This document shows, piece by piece, positions 32,147-40,674 of a stretch of DNA of 64,000 bases; position 1 is the stretch's first letter; the number at the start of each line of letters is the position of its first letter. A program made the position numbers and the translations under genes. A model generated the notes under the pieces. It was not told where the DNA came from. It did no database searches and saw only the letters and a program-made list of their open reading frames with translations. Source of the DNA: Dietzia sp. JS16-p6b (lineage in GTDB: Bacteria; Actinomycetota; Actinomycetes; Mycobacteriales; Mycobacteriaceae); NCBI RefSeq assembly GCF_003052165.1, contig NZ_CP024869.1:744001-808000 (forward strand). Reading direction: 5' to 3'.

Positions 32147-33796
32147 ATGTCTGCAGATATGGCCCAGACCACTCCACCCGCCGCTCTCCCGTTGTCCCCG
32201 GACGAGCTCCTGGCGATCTACGACGTGCCCGGCGCGAGTGCGGCGCAGTTCCTGTGTGACCGCCACGATCCCGACGCGGTGGCGTTCACCGTGATCGATG
32301 CCGACCTGTCGGGTCGGGACATCACCTACGGCGAGCTCAGGGCGAGGAGTGAGAAGGTGGCCGCCGCGCTCTCGGCCCTCGGGGTGGGCGAGGGGGACCG
32401 GGTCGCCACCCTCATGTCCAAGTCCGCCGACCTGGTGTTCACGCTCATGGGGATCTGGCGCCTGGGCGCGGTGCACATGCCGCTGTTCACCGCGTTCGCG
32501 TGGCCCGCCATCGAGATGCGGCTCACCGGCGGGGCGGCCAGAGTGATCGTGACGGATGCCGACCAGCGGGACAAGCTCGAGACCACGTCGGTGCCGATCG
32601 TCGTGGCGGGGCTCGCGGACTGCCCCGCGGCCCGGGAGGGGGATCTGGACCTCCACACGATCGTCGACGCCCGCGAGTCCGGCCGGGCGGCCGCCGTCAC
32701 CGGCCCTGACGCCGGGATGGTCATGCTGTTCACCTCCGGCACCACCGGCACCCCCAAGGGCGTCGTGGTCCCCGTCCGGGCGCTCGCCGCGTTCCACCAG
32801 TACATCGAGACCGGTCTGGACGTGCGCGCCGACGACGTGTTCTGGAACGGCGCCGATCCGGGCTGGGCGTACGGCCTCTACTACGGCATCCTCGGTCCGC
32901 TGGCCGTGGGGCGCCGCAGCCTGCTGCTCCACGCGCGATACACCCCGGAACTGGCCTTCGCGGTCCTGCAGTACTACGGGGTCACCAACTTCGCGGCCGC
33001 GCCGACCGTCTACCGGACCATGCGGGCGAAGCGCGAGATCGCCCCGGACGTCAGGCTCCGCCGGGCCTCCTCCGCCGGGGAGCCGCTGACCCCCGAGGTG
33101 ATCGAGTGGTCGATCGAGCAGTTCGGTGTCGAGGTCCGGGACCAGTACGGTCAGACCGAGCACGGGATGTTCATCATCAATCCCTGGCACGACTCGCTCC
33201 GCGAGGACGTCCGGCCGGGCTCCATGGGCGTGCCGCTTCCGGGCTGGGCGTGCACCGTGCTCGCGGCCGATGCCGATGAGCCCGCCCCGGTCGGGGAACT
33301 CGGCCGCGTGGCGATCGACGTCCCGGACAGCCCGCTCATGTGGTTCACGGGGTACCACGACGCGCCGGAGAAGACGGCCGAGCGGTTCAGCGCGGACGGT
33401 CGCTGGTACTACACGGGCGACGCGGCCACGCTCGACGCCGACGGTCACTTCTACTTCTCGAGCCGCGACGACGACGTGATCATCATGTCCGGTTACCGGA
33501 TCGGCCCGTTCGACGTGGAGTCCGTTCTGGCCAGGCACCCGGACGTCCTGGAGTCGGCGATCATCGGCGTTCCCGACGACCTGGCCGGCGAGGTGCTCGA
33601 GGCGTATGTCGTGCTGCGGGACGGGGTCGAGGGCGACGACGACACGGTGGCGGACCTGCAGAAGTGGGTCAAGACGGAGTTCGCCGCCCACGCCTTCCCT
33701 CGGAAGGTCCACTTCGTCCGCGAGCTGCCCAAGACGCCGTCGGGCAAGATCCAGCGCTTCCTGCTGCGCAAGGAACGCCGGGCGAGTCAGGGATAG
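32147..33796 (+). CDS. Acyl-CoA synthetase (medium-chain/acetyl-CoA-synthetase-like AMP-binding enzyme)
   Basis: A 549-aa AMP-forming ligase. Core motifs are MLFTSGTTGTPKGVVVPV, the adenylate motif RDQYGQTEHGMFI, WYYTGDAATLDADGHFYF, SRDDDVIIMSGYRIGP and the C-terminal lysine PKTPSGKIQRFLL. Among FadD-type genes of this window it is the closest to ACSM/benzoate-CoA-ligase-like enzymes. The start is uncertain (ATG 32147 or 32159). A palindrome AGACATGTCT spans the first ATG. It probably works with the divergent acyl-CoA dehydrogenase on a common substrate, which I cannot name. Confidence 0.87.
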   Translation: MSADMAQTTPPAALPLSPDELLAIYDVPGASAAQFLCDRHDPDAVAFTVIDADLSGRDITYGELRARSEKVAAALSALGVGEGDRVATLMSKSADLVFTLMGIWRLGAVHMPLFTAFAWPAIEMRLTGGAARVIVTDADQRDKLETTSVPIVVAGLADCPAAREGDLDLHTIVDARESGRAAAVTGPDAGMVMLFTSGTTGTPKGVVVPVRALAAFHQYIETGLDVRADDVFWNGADPGWAYGLYYGILGPLAVGRRSLLLHARYTPELAFAVLQYYGVTNFAAAPTVYRTMRAKREIAPDVRLRRASSAGEPLTPEVIEWSIEQFGVEVRDQYGQTEHGMFIINPWHDSLREDVRPGSMGVPLPGWACTVLAADADEPAPVGELGRVAIDVPDSPLMWFTGYHDAPEKTAERFSADGRWYYTGDAATLDADGHFYFSSRDDDVIIMSGYRIGPFDVESVLARHPDVLESAIIGVPDDLAGEVLEAYVVLRDGVEGDDDTVADLQKWVKTEFAAHAFPRKVHFVRELPKTPSGKIQRFLLRKERRASQG

Positions 33797-33856
33797 TAGG
33801 CGAACGACGCCCGGGACCGAAGTGACATACCGTCACATAAAGGGGGATTGCGGGTC

Positions 33857-33862
33857 TATCAT
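33857..33862 (+). promoter_or_regulatory. Putative -10 hexamer TATCAT for the GH43-like gene
   Basis: TATCAT, 6 nt, then ATG at 33869. A short palindrome TGACATACCGTCA lies about 20 nt further upstream (near 33822-33834). Confidence 0.45.
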
Positions 33863-33868
33863 CGGCCG

Positions 33869-35323
33869 ATGAGAATCTCGCGCGGTGCCCGCGCCCTCGG
33901 GGCCGCAGCTCTGGCCGTCGTCATCCCCGTCGTCTCCGCGACCGCGGCGGTCCCCGCCGGCGCCAACCCGGTGATCTCGTCGATCGCGCCGGATCCGTCC
34001 GTCCAGAGGGGAGCGGACGGGGCGTTCCACGTCTACGCGTCCTCCGACGACTGGTCGGACGGCGCCGGCTACCGGCTCGTCCCGCACTTCCGTTCCTTCG
34101 ACCTGGTCGAGTGGGAGTACGTGGGGGATGCCTTCGGCTCCCGTCCGGCGTGGGCGCCCCAGGGTTCGTTCCTCTGGGCCCCGGACGTCCACGTGACCGA
34201 CACCGGTGCCGTCATGTACTACACCACCGGAGGCCCGGCCCCCTGTATCGGCATGGCCACCGCGCCGGGGATCGAGGGCCCGTGGACCCACGGTTCGGCG
34301 CCGATCGTCTGCTTCGGTGCCGACGCCCCCTACCAGGACCTGGACCCCATGGACCCCGAGGTCGTGTTCACCGACGACGGGCCCGTCATGTTCATGGGCA
34401 ATTTCGAGGGCATCCACGCGGTACCGATGAACCCCGCGGGCACGGCGCTCGTCGGGGACCCCGTCCTGGTGGCGGGCACGGGGGTGGAGGCGCCCGCCGT
34501 GCTCACCAGAGAGGGCAGGACCCACCTGTTCACCAGCGCGGGATTGTGCTGCGACGGCGAGCAGTCGCAGTACCGGGTTCTGGGCGGCCGCGCCGACAGC
34601 GTGATGGGGCCGTACACCGACCGGCAGCAGCGTCCGCTGGTGCAGGCGCCGGGCGCGCCGCTCCCCGGAGATGTGATCCTCAAGGGTGACGCCGACTGGG
34701 TGGGCCCGGGTCACGTCGACGTGACCACCGACGACGCGGGGCAGGACTGGATGCTCTACCACGCCGCGCCCCGCGGCAGCGCCGTTCTCCCCAACGGTGT
34801 GCAGCGGCGCTACATGATGCTCGACCGCCTGGACTGGGTCGGCGGGTGGCCCGTGGTGGGCGACGGCACCCCGTCGTCGACCCGGCCCGCCGACCCGGTC
34901 GTCTCCCTGCCCGTCCGGCTCACGGCGGTCGGGGACGCGGTACTCCGGCCGGACCGGGACCGCCAGGTGCTCGACGCCTCGGTGCGGATGGACTCCACGG
35001 GGGCCGCCTATGCGGGAGAGCTGCGAGCCACGCTCACCGGCCCGGGCTCGCAACGGGTGGAGATGCCCGTCCTCGTCGACGGTCAGCAGTGGCCGTCGGT
35101 GCCCCAGAGCGTCGAGGTCGGTGCCACCGTCACCCGCGCGGTGACCCTCGTACCCCCCGCGCCCCTCGCGCCGGGGCGGTACGAGCTCGTCGTGTCAGTC
35201 GGGGACGCGGGTGGGCCGGTGCGCGAGCTGGCGGTGTTCGGCCTCGAGGTGGCGCCCGACGGGTCGCTCTCGATGGGCTCGGGCGCACTCGGCTCGGCAC
35301 CGTTGGGTTCCCTCGGCGGCTGA
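33869..35323 (+). CDS. Secreted glycoside hydrolase family 43-like protein
   Basis: A 484-aa exported protein. The N-terminal signal peptide (ALGAAALAVVIPVVSATAAVP) probably ends near ANP. A five-bladed beta-propeller follows, as in GH43 arabinanases/xylosidases. Candidate catalytic residues are the Asp in APDPSVQRGADG (base), the Asp in MDPEVVFTDDG (pKa modulator) and the Glu in GTGVEAPAVLT (acid). FLWAPDVHV and HVDVTT are also family-like. The C-terminal part (from about residue 350) is a beta-rich domain ending in a Gly/Ser/Leu tail. The substrate is unknown, possibly the organism's own arabinogalactan. Confidence 0.75.
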   Translation: MRISRGARALGAAALAVVIPVVSATAAVPAGANPVISSIAPDPSVQRGADGAFHVYASSDDWSDGAGYRLVPHFRSFDLVEWEYVGDAFGSRPAWAPQGSFLWAPDVHVTDTGAVMYYTTGGPAPCIGMATAPGIEGPWTHGSAPIVCFGADAPYQDLDPMDPEVVFTDDGPVMFMGNFEGIHAVPMNPAGTALVGDPVLVAGTGVEAPAVLTREGRTHLFTSAGLCCDGEQSQYRVLGGRADSVMGPYTDRQQRPLVQAPGAPLPGDVILKGDADWVGPGHVDVTTDDAGQDWMLYHAAPRGSAVLPNGVQRRYMMLDRLDWVGGWPVVGDGTPSSTRPADPVVSLPVRLTAVGDAVLRPDRDRQVLDASVRMDSTGAAYAGELRATLTGPGSQRVEMPVLVDGQQWPSVPQSVEVGATVTRAVTLVPPAPLAPGRYELVVSVGDAGGPVRELAVFGLEVAPDGSLSMGSGALGSAPLGSLGG

Positions 35324-35415
35324 TCGCCTGACCCGCGCCCGGATCACGTTTACGGTGAGTGCACTGCACCCCGGGGGACCGCTCCGGGGTGTGTCACACG
35401 CGAGGGGGACGGCGA

Positions 35416-37080
35416 ATGGCGACCGGCGATCAGGAACGACCGAGCGGCCGGAGGATGGTCATGGCCCCGCACCTGAGCGGCCTGGAGCCGGACCCCACCC
35501 GTGGAATGGAGATCGCGCAGAAATCGCCCGGCGAACGTGACGGGGCCGTGCCGCGCGGGGAGTTCATCCGCAGTGTGATCGGGACCGTCGCGGGGGTCGT
35601 GGCGGCGTTGGTGGTCTACGCGGTCATGCCGGGGGATCTGGAGCACAACGCGCGGTTGACCGCAGCCGTGGCGGTCCTGCTGGGGATCTGGTGGATGACC
35701 GAGTGCATCCCGATCCCGGCCACCGCGCTGGTGCCGCTCATCGCGTTCCCGGTGCTGGGTCAGGACATCTCGGTCGACGACGTGGGCGCCCAGTACGGGA
35801 ACAACATCATCTTCCTGTTCATGGGCGGCTTCCTGATCGCGATCGCCATGCAGAGATGGAACCTGCACCGGCGGATCGCGTTGTTGACCGTCCGCGCGAT
35901 GGGCACCCGCTCGACACGGGTGATCGCCGGGTTCATGATCGCGACCGGGTTCCTGAGCATGTGGGTGTCCAACACCGCCACAGCGGTCATGATGCTGCCG
36001 ATCGGGGTCTCGGTCCTCATGCTGGCCTCGGAGCTGAGCAGGAGTGGGTCCGGTGGGGAGGCGGACCCGGATGGGGCGCTGCCCCACATGGACTCCTCGT
36101 CGGACCCGACATCCGACGAGGTCAAGAAGGCCGTCATCCGGTCGAACTTCGGGACCGCGCTCATGCTGGGCATCGCCTACGCCGCGTCGATCGGGTCGTT
36201 GGCCACGATCATCGGGACCCCGCCCAACACCTTGCTCGCCGGCTACCTCGAGAGCGAGCACGGCATCATCCTCGGCTTCGGCCGGTGGATGATGGTCGGT
36301 CTGCCCCTGTCCATCGTCATGCTGGTCATCGCCTGGTTCCTGCTCACCAAGGTCCTGTTCAAGCCCGAGGTCGAGCAGATCCCCGGCGGGCGGAAACTGT
36401 TCGACGACGAGCTGCGCAGCCTCGGCCCGATCTCCTCGGGCGAGAAGCGCGTTCTGGCCGTGTTCATCGCGGCCGCGGTCGCGTGGGTGGCGGTGCCCTT
36501 GGTGTGGGACAGCCCGCCGGTCTCCGACGCCGGGATCGCGTTGATCGCCGGGCTCGTGCTGTTCCTCATGCCCGCGGGCACCGCGCGTGGCGTGCGGCTG
36601 CTGACGTGGGAGGCCGCCCTCGCCCTGCCGTGGGGTGTGCTCCTGCTGTTCGGCGGCGGGCTGGCGCTGTCGTCCCAGTTCTCCGGCTCCGGGCTCACCG
36701 AGTGGATCGGGGAGAAGTCCGCGGGCCTCGGCGGGCTGCCGGTCGTCCTGCTGGTCGTGGTCGCCGCGGGCGGGGTCCTGATGCTGACCGAGCTGACGAG
36801 CAACACCGCCACCGCCGCGACCTTCCTGCCCGTGGCGGGCGGGGTGGCGCTGGGGCTCGGGCTCGATCCGATGCTCCTGGCCGTTCCGGTGGCGCTGGCC
36901 GCCACCTGCGCGTTCATGTTGCCGGTGGCGACCCCGCCCAACGCCATCGCCTACGGATCGGGATACGTGACGATCGGGCAGATGATCCGGGGTGGTGTCT
37001 GGCTCAACCTCGTGGGGATCGTGCTCATCACGCTGGTCACCATGACCCTGATGGTGTGGGTGTTCGGCCTGGCCCTCTGA
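35416..37080 (+). CDS. DASS (SLC13) family sodium/dicarboxylate-type transporter
   Basis: A 554-aa membrane protein with about eleven segments. It has both pseudo-symmetric substrate sites: SNTATAVMMLP and GTPPNTLL in the first half, SNTATAATFLP and ATPPNAIAYG in the second, the SNT/TP signature of the family. It likely imports succinate or related dicarboxylates. The ATG at 35416 is preceded by GAGGGGG; an earlier ATG at 35359 lacks a site. It lies 43 nt before the aminotransferase gene, which has its own promoter-like element. Confidence 0.92.
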   Translation: MATGDQERPSGRRMVMAPHLSGLEPDPTRGMEIAQKSPGERDGAVPRGEFIRSVIGTVAGVVAALVVYAVMPGDLEHNARLTAAVAVLLGIWWMTECIPIPATALVPLIAFPVLGQDISVDDVGAQYGNNIIFLFMGGFLIAIAMQRWNLHRRIALLTVRAMGTRSTRVIAGFMIATGFLSMWVSNTATAVMMLPIGVSVLMLASELSRSGSGGEADPDGALPHMDSSSDPTSDEVKKAVIRSNFGTALMLGIAYAASIGSLATIIGTPPNTLLAGYLESEHGIILGFGRWMMVGLPLSIVMLVIAWFLLTKVLFKPEVEQIPGGRKLFDDELRSLGPISSGEKRVLAVFIAAAVAWVAVPLVWDSPPVSDAGIALIAGLVLFLMPAGTARGVRLLTWEAALALPWGVLLLFGGGLALSSQFSGSGLTEWIGEKSAGLGGLPVVLLVVVAAGGVLMLTELTSNTATAATFLPVAGGVALGLGLDPMLLAVPVALAATCAFMLPVATPPNAIAYGSGYVTIGQMIRGGVWLNLVGIVLITLVTMTLMVWVFGLAL

Positions 37081-37110
37081 CGTGGGCGCTGGCGCTCGGT
37101 GTCGGGGCGC

Positions 37111-37116
37111 TAGCGT
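37111..37116 (+). promoter_or_regulatory. Putative -10 hexamer TAGCGT for the aminotransferase gene
   Basis: TAGCGT, 7 nt, then ATG at 37124. Confidence 0.42.
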
Positions 37117-37123
37117 CAGGGGC

Positions 37124-38299
37124 ATGAGCGTCGCGCGTACCCCCTCTCGCCGGTCGGCCGTCGAGCCCTTCCATGTCATGAGCGTCCTCGCGGCGGCCGC
37201 GCGGCGCCAGGAGACGCACGGCGACGTGATCTCGCTCTGCGCCGGGCAGCCCTCGACGCCGGCGCCCGCGCCGGTGCTGGAGGCGGCACGACGCGCGTTG
37301 GACACCGAGATCCTCGGGTACACCGAGGCCCTCGGCATCCGGCCGCTACGGGAGGCCATCGCGGACCACCACCGCAGGGTCGACGGCGTCGAGGTGGCCG
37401 TCGACGACGTCGTCGTCACCACCGGGTCCTCCGGCGGATTCACCGTGCTGTTCCTGGCCGCGTTCGACCCCGGGGACGCGGTGGTGATGGCCCGCCCCGG
37501 GTATCCCGCGTACCGGAACACCCTCCAGGCGTTGGGGTGCCGCGTCGTCGAGGTTGCCTGTGGTCCCGAGACCCGGTACCAGCCCACGGTCGCCCAACTC
37601 GAGGCCGTCGCGGCGGAGCTGGGGCACGCGCCCGCCGGTCTCGTCGTGGCCAGTCCCGCCAACCCGACCGGGACGATCATCGACGCCGCCGAACTCGCCG
37701 CCCTCGCGCGCTGGTGCGAGGACCGGGGCACGCTGCTCATCAGTGACGAGATCTACCACGGGGTCGCCTACGGTCGGGAGTGCGCGAGCGCGTGGCGGAC
37801 CAGCCGCGAATCCGTGGTGGTGGGGTCGGTCTCCAAGTACTTCTCCATGACCGGGTGGCGCATCGGGTGGATGCTGCTGCCGCGCTACCTGCACGCCCCC
37901 GTGGACCGGCTCATCGGCAACCTCACCATCTGCCCGCCCGCGCACGCCCAGTTCGCCGCCGTCGCCGCGTTCACAGAGGTCTCCGCCGCTGAGCTCGACT
38001 CGCACGTCCGGCGGTACGCCCGCAACCGCGACCTGGTGCTACGCCGCCTGGGCGAGCTGGGGGTGGGACGGATCGCTCCGCCGGATGGTGCCTTCTACGC
38101 CTACGTCGACGTCTCGCAGTGGACCGACGACTCGGTGGCGTGGTGCGCCGAGATCCTCGACCGCACCGGGGTGGCCCTGACCCCGGGTGTCGACTTCGAC
38201 ACCGTCGACGGGCGGCACACCGTCCGGCTGAGCTTCGCCGGCGGCACCGAGGCGATCGCCGAGGCCATGGATCGGCTCCAGGCCGTGCTGTTGCCGTGA
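37124..38299 (+). CDS. Class I/II PLP-dependent aminotransferase
   Basis: A 391-aa fold-type I aminotransferase. It shows SPANPTGTIID, the PLP-ring aspartate in LLISDEIYHGVAYG, and the Schiff-base lysine in SVSKYFSMTGWRIGWML. The substrate-carboxylate arginine is in VRLSFAGG. The amino-group donor cannot be read from the sequence; aspartate/aromatic/alanine activities all occur in this subgroup. The ATG at 37124 is used because the frame further upstream overlaps the promoter element. The 3' end is part of a 20-nt direct repeat. Confidence 0.9.
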   Translation: MSVARTPSRRSAVEPFHVMSVLAAAARRQETHGDVISLCAGQPSTPAPAPVLEAARRALDTEILGYTEALGIRPLREAIADHHRRVDGVEVAVDDVVVTTGSSGGFTVLFLAAFDPGDAVVMARPGYPAYRNTLQALGCRVVEVACGPETRYQPTVAQLEAVAAELGHAPAGLVVASPANPTGTIIDAAELAALARWCEDRGTLLISDEIYHGVAYGRECASAWRTSRESVVVGSVSKYFSMTGWRIGWMLLPRYLHAPVDRLIGNLTICPPAHAQFAAVAAFTEVSAAELDSHVRRYARNRDLVLRRLGELGVGRIAPPDGAFYAYVDVSQWTDDSVAWCAEILDRTGVALTPGVDFDTVDGRHTVRLSFAGGTEAIAEAMDRLQAVLLP

Positions 38300-38323
38300 G
38301 AGCGGTGCTCCTGCCGTGAGAAC
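38284..38323 (+). repeat. 20-bp direct repeat across the aminotransferase stop codon
   Basis: Units 38284-38303 and 38304-38323 agree at 16 of 20 positions (shared GTGC and TGCCGTGAGA). The TGA at 38297-38299 is in the first unit. Confidence 0.7.
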
Positions 38324-38349
38324 GGGTCACGGGGGACGCCCGGGGACGC

Positions 38350-38355
38350 TACCGT
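38350..38355 (+). promoter_or_regulatory. Putative -10 hexamer TACCGT for the 47-aa ORF
   Basis: TACCGT, 6 nt, then ATG at 38362; same geometry as for larger genes here. Confidence 0.42.
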
Positions 38356-38361
38356 CGGCGC

Positions 38362-38505
38362 ATGGGTTCCGCCGAGATCATCACCACCGCCGTGTACATC
38401 TTCCGCCCGTGGCTGCTGCTGCAGGCCCCGTTGACGGTGGAGCAGGTCTACGTCAACGCCAGTGAGATCTTCAACGGGTCCACCGGCGGATCCATGGTCT
38501 CCTGA
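38362..38505 (+). CDS. Possible 47-aa small protein of unknown function
   Basis: A short frame starting MGSAEIITTAVYIF and ending GGSMVS. It has a hydrophobic/amphipathic centre (YIFRPWLLLQAPLTV) and no typical signal peptide. It has a TACCGT element 6 nt before the ATG and ends 22 nt before purB. I recognise no family. It might be a small membrane-associated or mycolate-layer peptide, or not a gene at all. Only comparison with related genomes can decide. Confidence 0.45.
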   Translation: MGSAEIITTAVYIFRPWLLLQAPLTVEQVYVNASEIFNGSTGGSMVS

Positions 38506-38527
38506 CCGCCCTGCGATACTGGGTGGC

Positions 38528-39985
38528 GTGACCGCTCAGAACGCCGCTTCCCCGCAGACCGTCAAGCCCCGCCTGGCGAACGTCCTCGCCTCGCGGTACG
38601 CGAGCGCCGACCTGGCCACGCTGTGGTCCGCCGAGCACAAGATCGTCCTCGAGCGCCAGTTGTGGATCGCGGTCCTGCGCGCCCAACGGGATCTGGGCAT
38701 CGACGTCTCCGACGGCGTGATCGAGGCCTACGAGGCGGTGATCGACCGGGTCGACCTCGGGTCGATCGCCGAGCGCGAGCGGGTCACCCGACACGACGTC
38801 AAGGCCCGCATCGAGGAGTTCAACGCCCTCGCCGGGCACGAGCACATCCACAAGGGCATGACGAGCCGGGACCTCACCGAGAACGTCGAGCAGTTGCAGG
38901 TGGTGCGCTCCCTCGAGCTCGTCCGCGACCGGGGCGTGGCGGCCGTCCGTCGACTGGCCGAGCACGCCGTCGCCCACCGCGACACCGTGATGGCCGGGCG
39001 CAGTCACAACGTCGCCGCGCAGGCCACCACGCTCGGCAAGCGGTTCGCCTCCGCCGCCGACGAGCTGCTGGTCGCGCTCGAGCGGGTCGAGTCGCTGCTC
39101 GAGCGGTACCCGCTGCGGGGGATCAAGGGCCCGATGGGGACGGCCCAGGACATGCTCGACCTCCTCGGCGGTGACGCCGCCGCCATGTCCGAGCTCGAGG
39201 GCCGGATCGCCGAGCACCTGGGTTTCTCCCGCACCTTCGACTCGGTAGGGCAGGTCTACCCGCGGTCGCTCGACCACGAGGTCGTCTCCGCGTTGGTGCA
39301 GCTCGGCGCAGGGCCGTCGTCGCTGGCGCAGACCATCCGTCTCATGGCCGGGCACGAGCTGGTCACGGAGGGGTTCCAGCCGGGCCAGGTCGGCTCGTCG
39401 GCCATGCCCCACAAGATGAACACCCGCTCGTGCGAGCGCGTCAACGGCCTGCAGGTGGTGCTCCGCGGCTACGGCTCCATGGCGGCCGAGCTCGCGGGCG
39501 CGCAGTGGAACGAGGGGGATGTCTTCTGCTCGGTGGTGCGTCGCGTGGCACTGCCGGACGCGTTCTTCGCCCTGGACGGGATGTTCGAGACCTTCCTCAC
39601 CGTCCTGGACGAGTTCGGCGCCTATCCGGCGGTGATCGACAAGGAGCTCCAGCGCTACCTGCCGTTCCTCGCCACCACCAAGGTCCTCATGGCCGCCGTC
39701 CGGGCGGGGGTCGGGCGAGAGGTGGCCCACGAGGCGATCAAGGAGAACGCGGTCGCGGTGGCGCTGGCCATGCGCGAGGAGGGCCGCGAACCCGACCTGT
39801 TGGACCGGTTGGCCGCGGATGACCGGCTGCCCCTGGATCGCGCGGCGCTCGACGAGGCGCTGTCCGACCGCGCGGCGTTCGTGGGTGCGGCGGGAGACCA
39901 GGTCGACGCGGTGGTCGCGCGGGCCACGGAACTCGCCCGCCGCCACCCGGAGGCCGCCGGGTACACCCCGGGCGCGATCCTCTAG
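38528..39985 (+). CDS. purB: Adenylosuccinate lyase PurB
   Basis: A fumarase-superfamily enzyme of 485 aa acting twice in purine synthesis: SAICAR to AICAR, and adenylosuccinate to AMP. The signature loop is QVGSSAMPHKMNTR. Catalytic histidine regions are HEHIHKGMTSRDLTEN and RSHNVAAQ. The GTG at 38528 is chosen because the protein then starts in step with homologues and GATACT lies 7 nt upstream; the frame from 38462 overlaps the small ORF. It is monocistronic or read from the small ORF's promoter. Confidence 0.95.
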   Translation: MTAQNAASPQTVKPRLANVLASRYASADLATLWSAEHKIVLERQLWIAVLRAQRDLGIDVSDGVIEAYEAVIDRVDLGSIAERERVTRHDVKARIEEFNALAGHEHIHKGMTSRDLTENVEQLQVVRSLELVRDRGVAAVRRLAEHAVAHRDTVMAGRSHNVAAQATTLGKRFASAADELLVALERVESLLERYPLRGIKGPMGTAQDMLDLLGGDAAAMSELEGRIAEHLGFSRTFDSVGQVYPRSLDHEVVSALVQLGAGPSSLAQTIRLMAGHELVTEGFQPGQVGSSAMPHKMNTRSCERVNGLQVVLRGYGSMAAELAGAQWNEGDVFCSVVRRVALPDAFFALDGMFETFLTVLDEFGAYPAVIDKELQRYLPFLATTKVLMAAVRAGVGREVAHEAIKENAVAVALAMREEGREPDLLDRLAADDRLPLDRAALDEALSDRAAFVGAAGDQVDAVVARATELARRHPEAAGYTPGAIL

Positions 39986-39990
39986 GTGCT

Positions 39991-40007
39991 CTGTCCACGC
40001 GGGACAG
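39991..40007. terminator. Small hairpin between purB and the response-regulator gene
   Basis: CTGTCC (39991-39996) and GGACAG (40002-40007) with a 5-nt loop, between converging stops. Short, so a weak call. Confidence 0.4.
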
Positions 40008-40017
40008 GTTCGGGCGG

Positions 40018-40674
40018 TCACGTCCCGCCCGCGACCCCCGTCCGGTAGGCCCACACCACGGTCTGCAACCGGTCCCTCGTGCCGAGTTTGGTCATCGCCC
40101 GCCCGAGGTGGGACTTCACGGTGGACTGCTCCACGTGGAGAGCGGCGGCGATCTCGGAGTTCGACATGCCCTCGGCGAGCAGCCGGACGATGTCACGTTC
40201 CCGGGGGGTGAGGGGACCGGCGGCCTGCGCGGGGTCCGGGGCGGGGCGTCGGCGGGCGAATTCGGCGATCACGCGCCGGGTGACGGCCTGGTCGACCATC
40301 CCCTCCCCGCGGGCGAGGCGCCGGATGGCGTGGGCGAGGTCGGCGGGATCGCAGTCCTTGAGGAGGAACCCGCTGGCCCCGGCCTCGAGAGCCCCGAAGA
40401 CGTAATCGTCCAGATCGAAGGTCGTCACCACGAGCACGGCGGGCAGATCGCCGTCGCGGTCGGCGACGATCTGCCGGGTCGCGGTCAGCCCGTCCCCGCC
40501 GGGCATCCGCACGTCCATGCAGACGACGTCGGGCCGGGCGCGACGCACCATGGCGACGGCCTCGGGCCCGCTGGCCGCCTCGCCGACCACCTCGAGGTCC
40601 GCGGCCTCCTCCAACAGCACCCGGAATCCGACGCGGACCACCGCCTGATCGTCGACCAGGGCCACCCGGATCAT
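40018..40674 (-). CDS. NarL/FixJ-type response regulator
   Basis: A 218-aa two-component regulator. The receiver domain has acidic residues in LVDDQAV, the phospho-accepting D54 in VCMDVRMPGGDG and the lysine in GFLLKDCD. The C-terminal LuxR helix-turn-helix has LTPRERDIVRLLAEGMSNSEIA, quoted in part as REREIV-type recognition EIAAALHVEQSTVKSHL. Its ATG overlaps the kinase stop by 4 nt (ATGA), so the kinase is its cognate partner. The stimulus and targets are unknown; the PBP-like lipoprotein upstream of the pair is a candidate. Confidence 0.93.
   Translation of the reverse strand: MIRVALVDDQAVVRVGFRVLLEEAADLEVVGEAASGPEAVAMVRRARPDVVCMDVRMPGGDGLTATRQIVADRDGDLPAVLVVTTFDLDDYVFGALEAGASGFLLKDCDPADLAHAIRRLARGEGMVDQAVTRRVIAEFARRRPAPDPAQAAGPLTPRERDIVRLLAEGMSNSEIAAALHVEQSTVKSHLGRAMTKLGTRDRLQTVVWAYRTGVAGGT

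Noticed and set aside
32142-32153. Palindrome AGACATGTCT at the acyl-CoA ligase start as an operator
   Set aside because: Ten-bp palindromes are expected by chance at this scale, and no second copy is seen nearby.
35350-37740. A 796-codon open frame on the minus strand
   Set aside because: It is the antisense shadow of the DASS transporter and aminotransferase genes. The translation is low-complexity (His, Asp, Gly, Arg) with no domain, as expected from high-GC antisense frames.
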